From Owenia fusiformis (Eukaryota > Annelida > Polychaeta > Sabellida > Oweniidae): a DNA stretch of 64,000 bases. Below, one piece after another: positions 56,401 through 64,000 of this stretch. A program made the translations under genes and the position numbers. The DNA is taken from positions 22,509,985 through 22,573,984 of the forward strand of contig CAIIXF020000004.1 of NCBI GenBank assembly GCA_903813345.2. Direction: 5' to 3'. The first letter of the stretch is position 1. Each line of letters starts with the position of its first letter. The notes below the pieces were generated by a model that saw only the letters and a list, made by a program, of their open reading frames with translations, ran no database searches and was not told the DNA's origin.

Positions 56401-59063
56401 AATATTGCAAAATAACAAAGCAAAGTATAAGAAAATTACACACAAAATTCAAATGTCACCAAATAAATAAAAAAAAGTTTATAGTGGTTAAAAAGCAAAT
56501 CTTTTTTAATCTCATTAGAACGAGATTCCATACCAATATAGAAGAAATGATAACAAAGTACCAAACTAGTTCTCACCGCGTCCTCGAAAACGGACTTAAA
56601 CTGTGCACGGATTTTACGTACTAAAAACCGTTTGGGGTCTGTTTACAAACTTTATCAAATTACCCGAACGAGTAGGTCATCCAGAACTTAGAGCATGCTC
56701 AAAAATTTCTGGTGACGTTTCTGGTGACGTCACGTTCTGCAATAAGAACGAGTGACAACGTTCTTAAGAAGACATGGACGCACTGGGGACACACTGTGAA
56801 CTGAACTGTCGTATTTCAATCCTACTTGGGACGTATTACGACGTTGTGTAGTCAGGCGTAAATTGCAGTCGTGAGTACACCGTTTGCAGCTTATGAATGA
56901 ATTCGTTAACAAAAACAGCTGTCACACCAAACAAGTTGTCACTGCGTTCTTTAAAACGTTTCCGAACTGGTTTTAAACTGTCTGCGAACTGGATGAACGT
57001 AACTACAACGTCTCCGGTCTATTTACGAACTTCATGAACTTGCCCGGACAGTGAAGGTGATTGAGAATTTTGAATCAATTCAAAATTCGATGGCTACACG
57101 GGCGTTCTGTTATCAGATCGTCTCACTCTGACAATGTACTTCAAACGGGATGACCTACTAGACCAGGAACGTAATTGCCGCACTTCAACCCTACTAGAGA
57201 CGCGTTATACGACGTTGTGCAATCGGATATCGATTGCAATACGTGTGCACACCGACATGGTGCGATTTGAACGAACTGCGAATGAGATGGACGTATTTAA
57301 AACTATTTATGAAAGAAGTAGCTAATTATTAGTATTTAAAAAATATTTCACGACTACAGCCAGATATAGCCCGTTTCACGACTTTTTCGTAGGACTGGAA
57401 AGAACGGTTGAAAACTAGTTTCGCGTGATAGGGGGGTTACAGTCATATCTTTATACATGTATTATCTGACCGATAATTTGATAATTCAGTGGATGAATTA
57501 GGGCCACGGCATTGGCGATTAAAACATCATGATGTCATCCAAGGGTCTTGTACAAGAAGAAACCAATTGTTTCAACTATTTAGGAAGTTGTAATTATGTT
57601 CAGAAAGTACTCATAGTTTAAGATATGACTGTCTTAAATTACTTGTCGTAACATTCGCGGTTTTTAATGTATTAGCTATAGCAAAGATAAATGTTTTGAA
57701 AAACTCGGAACATTTTGCCTACCTCATATATTGTGTTTGATATATGATGTAAGCGCAAATGAGAGATAACAATACAATTGTTAATAATGTCAAACATTTT
57801 GCAATACCACTGAATTTATGATATGAGGATAAATGATAATTGAGGATTTAAAACGAGATAATATGTTGCAATTGCGGTGTAAATTACCAGTGCATGTTAA
57901 AGTAATTTTTATCGATTTATCTCTACCGACAATGGTTCAATGCATGAGCTTGTTTAATATCCCACCAAACGTACTTCGAGAGGGATGTGGAGAAGCCGTC
58001 CGTCCCTTTGTTTATTCTTTTGTTCGTTCTTCTGTCCGGGCAATAACTCAAATACCTGTTAGGGGATTGGGGATAAAGGATGATGCCTAATGGGGACAGA
58101 GCCCCTGTTCGAAATGGAATTTCCAATGTAGCTACTAAATTTTATATGTTAATGCCTTTTGACATAGACTCTACCCAAGAAGGATAATGACTGTTGAATT
58201 CAAAATAGCACACAAAAGAAGTCAATATTTCTATACTACTTGAACTTATTTTTCTCATGTTTCATGTTACGTTCGAAATGATAATTGATTTGATAAAAAT
58301 TGCCATTAGATAGCATGTAAAAGTCAGCTCCTGTCTAATTTCTAAATTACTAGCTGTCAAATTTTGTTGCTCCCATGTGTAACCATTTACATATACACTC
58401 GCCCTTAAAAGTTTGGTAATCGGTAGTCGGACCACGATTGCAAAGAGGAGGGAAAACCCCATGATTCAATTGATGACATACGATTTCCTCCTTCGCGCAC
58501 CTCCTTTCCCGGAAGTAATTAGCCTCCATCTTGGTTTTCAAAGTTTTCAAATTGACCTAGTTTTAAACCAATCAACGATCGACTCGCTAAACCAATCAGC
58601 AAAGATGTCATCTCAATACAGATTTACATTATAAGCGTATGTCATCTTTGAACCCTGGGGTTGCTCCCCCTCTTACGCTTGCCAAACTAATGGATAATAA
58701 ATAATAATAAATAAATGCGTTTTTTCTTTTTTCCAGGTTGATTGCTTTACACTATACTCATTTATGTTGGCATTGAATAGAACCGTCATCGATTTCTTCT
58801 CGCTAGACGTCGAAGGATCCGAACTACCTATTTTAAAAACTATTCCGTTCGATAAACTTACTATTAAAGCTCTCACAGTGGAATTTGTGCACGGACAGGG
58901 TGACCCAAAAGCTGATATAGTAGATTATTTAAAACAATTTAACTATGTACATAAGGGAACTGTAACTAGAGGTGATTGGACAGCGAATGATGTAGTTTTT
59001 GTGCGAAAAGATTTTGATAAAGGTTTAGAATTCAAAACAATTAGGAACTATTCACCTCCATAA
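35290..59063 (+). CDS. Star-like protein with FkbM methyltransferase domain (five exons)
   Basis: Spliced gene: 35290-35485, 49254-49444, 49885-50079, 54078-54164 and 58737-59063. Together these make 996 nt, 331 residues and a stop, with phases 1, 0, 0 and 0 matching at all junctions. Residues about 12-29 are a hydrophobic anchor after a short basic N-terminus (type II). The lumenal part carries GFFVECGALDGEG, the glycine-rich strand-loop of the SAM-binding fold, then LLIEADP (end of the second strand). Further on are VDCFTLYSFMLALN and FFSLDVEGSELPILKTIP, the signature of FkbM-domain proteins related to Drosophila Star. Star itself is an ER/Golgi membrane protein needed for export of EGF-receptor ligands and has no proven methyltransferase activity, so catalysis is uncertain here. 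The length is normal for compact invertebrate members. Introns 1 and 4 are long and repeat-filled. ATG 35290 is chosen over the TTG six bases upstream. Confidence 0.85.
35753..35934. mobile_element. MITE of the CAGGCCCGTAGCCAG family, copy 1
   Basis: Left end CAGGCCCGTAGCCAG, right end GGCTACGAACCTG. CAGAA flanks both sides (35748-35752 and 35935-35939). A G run follows the left end. Inner words AATTTTGGTCC and GGCCAAA are typical of the family. Confidence 0.85.
36000..41900. other. Intron 1 of the Star-like gene, largely featureless part
   Basis: No exon, repeat array or element ends that I can support. Short frames on both strands look incidental. A CTCF-like word lies at 40840 and is listed separately. 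Confidence 0.5.
40840..40852 (+). promoter_or_regulatory. CTCF-like motif
   Basis: CCACCAGGTGGCT matches the core of the bilaterian CTCF consensus (CCASYAGRKGGC). A single 12-13 bp match in a 64 kb window can occur by chance, so this is a candidate only. Confidence 0.3.
41923..42125. mobile_element. MITE of the CAGGCCCGTAGCCAG family, copy 2
   Basis: Left end CAGGCCCGTAGCCAGGGAGG, right end AATCCTGGCTACGGCCATG. Flanks AATGT and GATGT agree at four of five positions. The interior pairs GATTTTGGCAATTTTTGGGC with G-run and AGCGACCCCCC words. Confidence 0.75.
42230..42805. repeat. Tandem array of about 57 bp units
   Basis: About ten units containing TATATAAATAGAGTTTGTAA, CTCTGATTTTCTCTTGACAC and AAAAGGGTTAACT, with some shortened. 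Each unit has a small hairpin (AGAGTTTGTAACTCT). Confidence 0.9.
43368..43808. mobile_element. MITE of the CAAGGAGGATTGG family, 441 bp copy
   Basis: The ends CAAGGAGGATTGGCTCCCAT and GGGAGCCAATCCTCCTTG are inverted. Next in are ACTCGATATTTTCC and AAAATATCGATG. The target duplication is not clear. Inside are inverted words such as ATTCGAATTTATATC and GAATTTTATATCACG. Confidence 0.8.
44005..44224. mobile_element. 220 bp TA-flanked MITE (GGTGTTTCATAA ends)
   Basis: Left end CAAGGTGTTTCATAATG, right end TTATGAAACACCCTG. TA lies on both sides (44003-44004 and 44225-44226). Tc1/mariner-type target site. No coding sequence. Confidence 0.8.
45040..45062. repeat. G run
   Basis: About 18 G residues interrupted by one A, in otherwise AT-rich intron sequence. 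Comparable runs occur near 53275 and 59521. Confidence 0.8.
45540..46190. repeat. Decayed foldback element related to 23829-24020
   Basis: Contains CATACGGCGCCGTATC, repeated CCCGCTCC/GGAGCGGG and GATATATTG/ATATATCC words and, at its right end, CAATCCCGATCACGAAAATC, which is inverted relative to 22860-22890 and 23829-23860. An open frame at about 45906-46190 (with SDDSDDDFNYGIKR) lies inside, but the shared DNA repeat and low complexity argue against a gene. Confidence 0.45.
47100..49110. repeat. 61 bp minisatellite, about 33 units, in intron 1
   Basis: Very homogeneous array of a 61 bp unit: GATCTTCGGCTATCTTCGGT, then TGCGGTATGAGCCACTTCGG, then CCTCTTCAGC and a variable end. There are two end variants, CTGTTGTACAAG and CTTCTGTAAAAG, which occur in blocks. 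Near the right end some units carry CTTTGG for CTTCGG. Degraded units flank the array (about 47010-47100 and 49110-49165), and a similar ATCTTCGGCAATCTTCG lies just after exon 1 at about 35625. The array ends about 140 bases before exon 2. Confidence 0.95.
49254..49444 (+). CDS. Star-like gene, exon 2
   Basis: Acceptor TTTTACTTTTCAG, donor GTT/GTAAGT. Encodes stem residues including LSQEEIDG, DDPVLIRYIAQ and LAEKLLPDV. Enters in phase 1 and leaves in phase 0. Confidence 0.85.
49630..49806. mobile_element. MITE of the CAGGCCCGTAGCCAG family, copy 3
   Basis: Left end CAGGCCCGTAGCCAGGATTT, right end ACGGGCTTG. ATATG flanks both sides (49625-49629 and 49807-49811). It sits inside the 440 bp intron 2 of the Star-like gene. 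Confidence 0.85.
49885..50079 (+). CDS. Star-like gene, exon 3
   Basis: Acceptor TTCTACTTTTCAG, donor AGTAAG/GTGAGC. Encodes the start of the FkbM domain: ERGFFVECGALDGEG, then LYFERERHWEGLLIEADP. Exactly 65 codons, phase 0 at both ends. Confidence 0.88.
50100..51330. other. Intron 3 of the Star-like gene, no feature seen
   Basis: No repeat ends or exon I can support. Two splice-acceptor-like sites (about 50237 and 51005) open short frames but lack good donors. Confidence 0.5.
51332..51474. mobile_element. Palindromic MITE, copy 2 of the GGTCACATTTGCTCCGAT family
   Basis: Hairpin with TAATACCGTGGTCACATTTG at the left and its near complement ending GACCACGTCATTA at the right. The core CGGCCGGGCGCCG is like the copy at 7611-7750. 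A sequence that follows it (TTAGTGAGGCAGTTTTCTTT) occurs again at about 51911. Confidence 0.8.
51611..52137. repeat. 527 bp foldback element
   Basis: ACTGGTGATCC at the left pairs with GGATCGCCAGT at the right. Most of the interval is an imperfect palindrome of about 260 bp arms, with GATTACGCT, GTTACCGAAAC and CATATGATACTG words in both orientations. The left arm has an extra hairpin (GTTACCGAAACAGTTCGTTT). Confidence 0.8.
52140..54060. other. Rest of intron 3 of the Star-like gene
   Basis: AT-rich sequence with a G run at 53274-53290. Around 53411-53660 there are direct copies of CGGGGTATATTCG and paired TACCCC words that may mark a decayed element. No exon is seen before the acceptor at 54077. 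Confidence 0.4.
54078..54164 (+). CDS. Star-like gene, exon 4 (87 nt)
   Basis: Acceptor GTTACTTTCAG, donor CTACAG/GTATAA. Encodes 29 residues including LKYKQSKNTGK and SEEEVKKYSNKDVLQ. Both ends are phase 0, and it fills exactly the place between PFPYPSK of exon 3 and VDCFTLY of exon 5 where related proteins have a variable linker. Its 3' two-thirds and donor form the first unit of the following tandem array. Confidence 0.75.
54106..54772 (+). repeat. Tandem array built from exon 4 and its splice donor
   Basis: About nine units of roughly 70-78 bp. Each runs GGCAATACGATGCATGGTGA, then AGAACAAGTGAAAAAGTATA, then GCAATAAAGACGTAGTACAG and GTAAATGATAAAG. The part from GCATAGTGAAGAA to CTACAG/GTA is the end of exon 4 plus intron start. 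Several units keep an open MH(S/G)EEEVKKYSNKDV-type frame and a GTA donor. The unit boundary AAAG/GGC would put a weak acceptor in the correct frame. The minus-strand frames (MLYFFTSS and the like) are shadows of this array. Confidence 0.9.
54932..55978. mobile_element. MITE of the CAAGGAGGATTGG family, long diverged copy
   Basis: Left end GGGGAGGATTGTATCCGAGG, then TTCCAACTCGATATTTCAAT; right end GGAGCCAATCCTCCTTAAG. It is longer than other copies because it contains a 252 bp tandem duplication at 55441-55944. Confidence 0.65.
55441..55944. repeat. 252 bp tandem duplication
   Basis: Two almost identical units starting ATATTGCCCGATTACCCCGA and ending GACATAACCTCTAA. Each contains a hairpin formed by GTCACTATGACGTGAAATAT and its complement. 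Confidence 0.92.
56041..56232. mobile_element. 192 bp TA-flanked MITE (CACTCYCC...AAGTTTGGCA ends)
   Basis: Left end CACTCTCCTCAAAAGGTTTG, right end (complement) CACTCCCTCCCAAAAGTTTG. TA flanks both ends. A related single end occurs near 31095 (CACTCCCCTCCATAAGTTTG). Confidence 0.8.
56565..57315. repeat. Diverged tandem duplication of about 370 bp
   Basis: About 56575-56925 and 56940-57315 share ordered similar words: CACYGCGTYCT, AAACTGT, TTTACRAACTT, GACGTATTACGACGTTGTGT / GACGCGTTATACGACGTTGT. The frames inside are incidental. Confidence 0.55.
57950..58120. repeat. Fragment of the CCGTCCGTC dispersed repeat
   Basis: TATCCCACCAAACGTACTTC, GAGAGGGATGTGGAGAAGCC and GTCCGTCC match the order of words near 18757 and 27583. 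Confidence 0.55.
58443..58672. repeat. Inverted-repeat element just before exon 5
   Basis: GAGGAGGGAAAACCCCATGA with GATGACATACG is repeated in inverted form near 58635-58672. Interval of 230 bp with arms of about 45 bp, ending about 65 bases before the splice acceptor of exon 5. Confidence 0.6.
58737..59063 (+). CDS. Star-like gene, exon 5 (last)
   Basis: Acceptor TTTTTTCCAG, then GTTGATTGC. Encodes VDCFTLYSFMLALNRT, DFFSLDVEGSELPILKTIPF, a core VEFVHGQGDPKADIVDYL and the C-terminus, with TAA at 59061-59063. No clear AATAAA lies within the next 100 bases. Confidence 0.88.
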   Translation, partial: VDCFTLYSFMLALNRTVIDFFSLDVEGSELPILKTIPFDKLTIKALTVEFVHGQGDPKADIVDYLKQFNYVHKGTVTRGDWTANDVVFVRKDFDKGLEFKTIRNYSPP

Positions 59064-59590
59064 AAGTAGATAATCAGAATTAGAAAGTAGCTCTAATATT
59101 TTTGCGTCGCATAACCCAATCTTATCATATTTTGTTTTTATCTAAGGAAAGATAAGATTGGTGGCAGTGGTACCCCCTGGAGTACCTTTGTATCGATATC
59201 TCTCAATTGAATTTGAACATCAGAATTTTACCTGTAAATTGAACCATCAAAGAAGACTTTGTTCCGAACCTTATTTTCTGAAATTATGAACACTAGAAAA
59301 ATTGCTCAGGCACACTCCCTTCTATACGTTTAGACACCGAAAGTCCTATTTGGAACACTTATCAAAGGGCTGATTATGTTTGGCAATTTTAAAAAGTCAT
59401 ACAATTTCAAATTATGGTAAATGAGTACGTCATAAAATAAGTGCTCAACGAATCAAATCAAAATTATAACATTGATAAGCAGTGATATACTTTCTAATGA
59501 GAAATTCTAGTTAGCAAACTGGGGGGGGGGGGTTATAAATGTAGGATTACTGGAATAAACCAACTATATTGTGCGACACAGCACACGGTG
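59064..59590. other. 3' flank of the Star-like gene, no gene seen
   Basis: Contains a small hairpin at about 59131-59160 (CCAATCTTATC with GATAAGATTGG) that may lie in the 3' UTR, and a G run at 59521-59532. Otherwise plain AT-rich sequence. Confidence 0.45.
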
Positions 59591-59596
59591 ACTATT

Positions 59597-59884
59597 CAGG
59601 CCCCGTATATCGCGAGCAAGTTCCCGCTGACATCACGAGCTATGAGCTCATGCCAGAAGCGGGGCCTTGCGAAATAGGATACAATATAGTTATAGCTGAA
59701 GAAAGTCGTTGCCCTGCAATTGAAATAGCCGTTGTACTCTGAAATAAAGTTGCATTGAGTTTCACTTCCTAAAGTTCCATAGAAAATGTTATATTTCAAT
59801 TTTATCATATCTCTCAAGGCTCCGCTTTTAACATGAGCTTATTGCTTGTAATGTCAGCGGGGACTGGATGGTCCCCGTGACAGT
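59597..59884. mobile_element. 288 bp inverted-repeat element
   Basis: CCCGCTGACATCACGAGC, then AAGCGGGGCCTTG on the left pairs with CAAGGCTCCGCTT and TAATGTCAGCGGGG on the right. Arms of about 55-60 bp with some mismatches. Confidence 0.65.
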
Positions 59885-59889
59885 AGGCC

Positions 59890-60440
59890 TATATGGAGAA
59901 AATTAGGGCTTCATACCATGAGAGAAGTGTTTATTTATTTTTGACTTTCTGCTTTATTTTTCAGATAAGAATTAGGAATTCGTAAAATACACTGTTCTCT
60001 AACTGTGACGTCATTATATCCATGATTACAACAATTGATTTACGAATTAATAACTTTACGATATTTCTGTTAATGACCCCCAGGGGATTATTAACAGAGA
60101 CTCCTAATCAGTTGTTGCAACCTTGAATATGATGACGCTTTAGCAAAATTTTACGAAAGTCTCAGTCAATCGTCATTTTTGAAATCTTAGACGTCAGTGA
60201 TCAACCCCCAGCATAACTTTACAATAAACGTTCTTTTGACAGGCAGTGGCCATTTTGGTAATAACAATACCTATAATTAATTAGGCTAATTATTTCACGA
60301 TTAAATTCTTAGCCAGTAGATGAACAGTAATAGGTATATTATTACCAAGTAAGTCGGTCGATCAGTCGAAAGAATATAGTAAAATAATTCTGAAAGCAAA
60401 ACCTCATTGAAGATTTTCGTGAAAGTTTTGTCTGTACCTA
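59890..60440. other. No feature seen
   Basis: Plain AT-rich intergenic sequence; no repeat ends or gene. Confidence 0.5.
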
Positions 60441-60451
60441 AAAGTATTCTC

Positions 60452-60888
60452 CAAGGAGGATTTGAAGCCGTTAGTCAAACTCGATACTCCGTTGCCCGGC
60501 GTGGACCAATTTGGTAACAATATTACTCATATCTTGAAGAATTGCATAATATTCGTAATGACCATCTTTCAACGAAATAGAGAACTTTACCAGGCCCGTA
60601 GCCAGGATTTGCCAAGGGGGGGTTCAATTTTCAAAAATTTCCAGGGGGGGGTTCACATTTGACAATTTTGGCCCAAATTAGGCTAAAATCACTTGAGAAG
60701 TGCTCAAAATGGTCAAAAACTGCATGATTTTGAAAGAATTTTTGGCCAGGGGGGGGGGGGGGTTCGCCCGAACCCTGCGAACCCCCCCCCTGGCTACGGG
60801 CCTGTTTACAGAAATATTTTTATTAAATTGTTCCACCGAAGGCAACGGAGTATCGAGTTTGAATATAATGGCTGCTAATACTTCTTGG
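60452..60888. mobile_element. MITE of the CAAGGAGGATTGG family, carrying a nested MITE
   Basis: Left CCAAGGAGGATTTGAAGCCG, then CAAACTCGATACTCCGTTGC; right GGCAACGGAGTATCGAGTTT, then CTTCTTGG. Inner parts pair over about 30 bp. The target duplication is not clear. Confidence 0.8.
60591..60804. mobile_element. MITE of the CAGGCCCGTAGCCAG family, copy 4 (nested)
   Basis: Left end CAGGCCCGTAGCCAGGATTT, right end CCCTGGCTACGGGCCTG, the most complete pair in the window. TTTAC flanks both sides (60586-60590 and 60805-60809). It is inserted in the element at 60452-60888. Confidence 0.92.
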
Positions 60889-60959
60889 TGTTCCCTCAAT
60901 ATGACGTCATTAGTAGCCGAGACAACACAAGTCCCAAGTCTGTATTTTTACTCTCATTT

Positions 60960-61903
60960 CTTCACTTTTAAGAGTTAAGTCATCATATTTTGCATGCATG
61001 AATTTTATTGGTTTCGATTATAATTTATTTGTTAAAAATAGAGAAACATTTGATTTGTATTGGTCCATAATCAGAATTATCCATTTTGTGTAACAAATGC
61101 AACATTTTGACGTCATTAATAAAAATTGAAGTTATACATGATAGATACAATATGGTGTCTCTAATCTTATTGACAATAACTATCATCCTAGATATTTTTT
61201 GCTAGTCATCAGATCATGCATTGGAAGAGTAACCCAATAAGAAATGCATTCATTAATTGTGGCAAGCAGTGAATTGGCAAAACAGTGGTGGAGTCACACC
61301 ATTATTTTGCCGCATTTTGGTGCTTAATTTCCCCTTTAAGATCGTTTGTTACTACTGTGACGTCACAATATAGCATCCGACGTCATAATACGGGTACCAA
61401 ATTAACGCACACATTACAAGCTTTAAGATGATACCAAATATGTTATCATTCATTTGATTAAAATGGTTACTGGAATAAGCCCAAGGGGTATGCCACTCCC
61501 CCACCCCATCCATTTTTCAGGAAATTAAAACACGCAAAAAATCTCAAATTGTGCAGCCATCTTCAGGGGTCCTTTTTGGCCCCGTTGTATTTCAAATATC
61601 ATGTTTCTGCATACCATTTTTCTCGGATATGTCTCAATTACCCCAAAATAGTTACACTTCTGCTGAAAAAGGAAACATGTGGTCAATTTGGAATTATTAC
61701 ACCAAAAGTAGTGATTTTTTATATAAAGTTAAAATAATGCATTTGTCGTTGAAAATGGCAAATTTTGATTATAGACCAATCAGAATCAAATGTGTCTCTA
61801 TTTTCAACAAATAAGTTATAATCAAAACCAATAAAATTCTATGTTAGGATTTCTGCAAGGAATATGCATGCAAAATGTGGTGACTCAACTCTTAAAAGTG
61901 AAG
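60960..61903. mobile_element. 944 bp element with about 150 bp terminal repeats
   Basis: CTTCACTTTTAAGAGTTAAG at the left pairs with the complement at the right end. Pairing continues through TTTGCATGCAT, TTTTATTGGTTTYGATTATA and AAATAGAGAMACATTTGATT. No coding capacity or clear target duplication. Confidence 0.75.
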
Positions 61904-62350
61904 GCTACTATATTAGCGTTAACTGAATAAGGAATTCGTCAGTTTGCCAAATCAATTGTATAAAATATTCGTTATAGTCCATGTACATAACATTATAAAC
62001 GAGCATAATACGTTTATATCATGGATCTTTTAGATCTTTTTGTATGGTAGGGGAAATAGTTATTGCTTTTCAAGTCGTCAATGGCAACCTGTCTGAATTG
62101 TTGCCAAAGCTGAGGACGTGGTTTTGGGAAGCATTGGTGGTGTGGCCTTTTACAGTTTTTAGAAGCTAAGCTTGTATTCGCGAATGCAACTAACGCCTGT
62201 CGGATACCACTATTCCACTCATATCTAAATGAGTTTTCCATAAAATAGTAGGTTAATCCGGTAGCCGAAAGGCGATATATACCTTGTATTCGCGAATACA
62301 AGCTTAAACACATTCCATGCTCATGATTTACTGTGATAGTCACTGTAATA
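61904..62350. other. No gene supported
   Basis: A minus-strand frame of 109 codons (62014-62343) overlaps repeated GTATTCGCGAATACAAGCTT words at about 62171-62305 and shows no recognisable domain. Confidence 0.4.
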
Positions 62351-62359
62351 GTATATTAT

Positions 62360-62824
62360 CACGCCTAACCATCGACAACGAATAGTGACAAAATGTACGG
62401 TTGTACACCTTAGTTGTACGTTGTCATTTTTGAAGCAGAAACTGTGATGTAGGTTTTGTAAGATTTATTAAGGAATATAAAGTAGTATATCAGGTTTAAT
62501 GCTCTTGACAAGACTTTAACTTTCTGATTACGTTTATAGATTCTCGAGCAGTGCAGGAATATTTTCGAGGTAATTGGTTGGAAAATGTTCACATTGACAT
62601 GGGTGGAATTACCTAGAAAAAAGTCGTGTTTTGTTTGAGAATCTGTTAACGTAATTAAAAAGTTAAAAGTCTTGCCAAGAGCATGCACATGAAATTAAAC
62701 ATAATATACTTCATGATATACCTTAGATAAAAACGTTTTAAACCTGCATCACAATTTTTGCTTCAAAAAGCTTAAGTGTACACCCGTATATTTTGTCACT
62801 GTACGTTGTCGATGGTTAGGCGTG
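62360..62824. mobile_element. 465 bp MITE (CACGCCTAACCATCGACAAC ends)
   Basis: The ends CACGCCTAACCATCGACAAC and the complement are exact over 21 bases. Pairing continues through GTGACAAAATRTACGG and GTACACC. Flanking ATTAT/GTTAT agree at four of five positions. Confidence 0.8.
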
Positions 62825-62880
62825 GTTATATTATGATCTCATATTGGTTTCAATTTCGCTAAGTGTAGTTCTTTATTTAA

Positions 62881-63039
62881 GGAATAAATAATGATAGGCC
62901 ATTCAATATGGTGAAATTCAGCACGAGTTGGACAGAATGTTGTACAAAGCACGAACCGAAGGTGAGTGCATTTGTACTAACATTCTGTCCAACGAGTGCT
63001 GAATTTCACCATATTGAATGGCCTATCATTATTTATTCC
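62881..63039. repeat. 159 bp near-perfect hairpin
   Basis: Arms of about 70 bp, with GGAATAAATAATGATAGGCC on one side and its complement on the other, continuing through ATATGGTGAAATTCAGCAC. A loop of about 30 bp lies around 62960. It could also be a recently formed inverted duplication. Confidence 0.85.
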
Positions 63040-63665
63040 GATTCAAACATAAAAATTAGTAAAAGCCGTGTCTGTGGAACGGGCATGAAGGAAGAATACG
63101 CATGCTGTCAAGATTCTGAAGTCGGCCGGAAAAATTTTAGAATTTGTTTGGGCTGTTCTATTTTACTCCCCGTTTTAGATTTTATACGGTGTATGCGACT
63201 GCAAACTTGAAGTCAGCCATAGTTAAATAGTTACAGTAGTTACGGAGGGAGTAAAAAAGAACAGCTATCCCCGGACAGAGCCCCAGATGTGCAGCTGAGA
63301 TGTGACGTCACTCAAAACAATGCAAATTGCAGATTGAATAGAGCATGGTCGTGCATCTATGGAGAATTAGAGAACGTTCTATATTGGCTATGCTGCATTC
63401 TGATTGGTTGAGAAATTCGAATAGAGCACGGTCATGTTTGAATAATAATTTAACGCTGTTTTCATTCATTGTCATAGTAACTTGAATTGCACTAAGGCGC
63501 ATTACACGATTATTAGAACAGCGTTTTAATAACAGATGCGTCATTCAAACATTGGTGAGGCAAAATGAAAATGGAGAAGCAAACATAAAATGTGAGGCAA
63601 TCTTAAAATGACGACGCAAGTTCTAGTTTAAATTGCCATTGAATACTATTACTGGGTTAATTTTT

Positions 63666-64000
63666 CATAGCCCCTTCTCCATTTCGCCCCTTCCCATTTC
63701 ACCCCTTCCCATTTTGCCCCTCATTCAGTCCCATTTTGCCCCTTTCCCATTTCGCCCCTCATTTATTCTCATTTTGCCCCTTCCCAATTGGCCCCTTCCC
63801 ATTTCGCAATTTCCCATTTTGGGAAGGGGCGAAATGGGAATGAACGAGGGGCGAAATGGGAAAGGGGCCAATTGGGAAGGGGCGAAATGGGAATAAATGA
63901 GGGGCGAAATGGGAAGGGGGCATAATGGGACGGGGGCGAAATGGAAGAGGGGCGAAATGGGAAAGGGGCAATTTGGGAAAGGGGCAAAATGGGAAGGGGC
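63666..64000. repeat. Inverted minisatellite of GGGGCGAAATGGGAA units, cut by the window edge
   Basis: From 63666 to about 63816 units read CCCCTTCCCATTTCGCC. From about 63818 onward the same unit runs in the opposite orientation to the end of the window. The switch is at TTTCCCATTTTGGGAAGGGG, giving a large foldback structure. Confidence 0.9.

Noticed and set aside
62014-62343. Minus-strand frame of 109 codons
   Set aside because: Overlaps repeated GTATTCGCGAATAC words, no domain, no splice context.
62908-63210. Plus-strand frame of 100 codons
   Set aside because: Its first third is the arm and loop of a perfect hairpin; the rest has no recognisable domain.
63633-63987. Proline/phenylalanine-rich frames on both strands at the right edge
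   Set aside because: Both are translations of the inverted GGGGCGAAATGGGAA minisatellite.

Overview
The window is nuclear DNA from an animal, most likely a marine invertebrate. It is AT-rich, has GT-AG spliceosomal introns and very sparse genes, and is crowded with small DNA transposons, palindromes and minisatellites. One exon looks like the start of the synaptic scaffold kinase CASK, which supports a metazoan. I could not settle the phylum from sequence alone.

Layout. 1-3378 (minus): first coding exon of a CASK homologue and part of its first intron, running off the left edge. 3.8-14.5 kb: repeat-rich interval with a tRNA-derived SINE, a 2.0 kb inverted-repeat element carrying a three-exon Myb/SANT-like gene, a structurally complete DD34D mariner whose transposase holds an intron, and two N-terminal relics of a Crypton/DUF3504-type gene. 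14.6-31.5 kb: a direct segmental duplication with copies at about 14.59-21.64 and 24.02-31.55 kb. Each copy carries one intronless type II membrane glycosyltransferase-like gene; the left copy has two frameshifts, the right copy is open for 417 codons. 32-35 kb: degenerate tandem repeats broken by an 833 bp palindrome.

35.29-59.06 kb (plus): a Star-like/FkbM-domain gene. I assemble five exons (196, 191, 195, 87 and 327 nt) with matching splice phases into a 331-residue open frame with an N-terminal membrane anchor and the C-terminal methyltransferase-like fold. Its introns hold two notable arrays: about 33 copies of a 61 bp unit in intron 1, and about nine roughly 70-78 bp units built from exon 4 plus its own splice donor. 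59-64 kb: further MITE-type elements, one nested in another, and an inverted minisatellite at the right edge.

The host genes (CASK-like, glycosyltransferase-like, Star-like) show no sign of forming a pathway; the main story is genome structure. The strongest observations are the exon-derived repeat array, the intron inside a complete mariner, the phase-compatible micro-exon-like 61 bp array, the giant palindrome with a fourfold 18 bp motif, and MITE families with clear 5 bp target duplications. All calls come from reading the sequence; no search was run.
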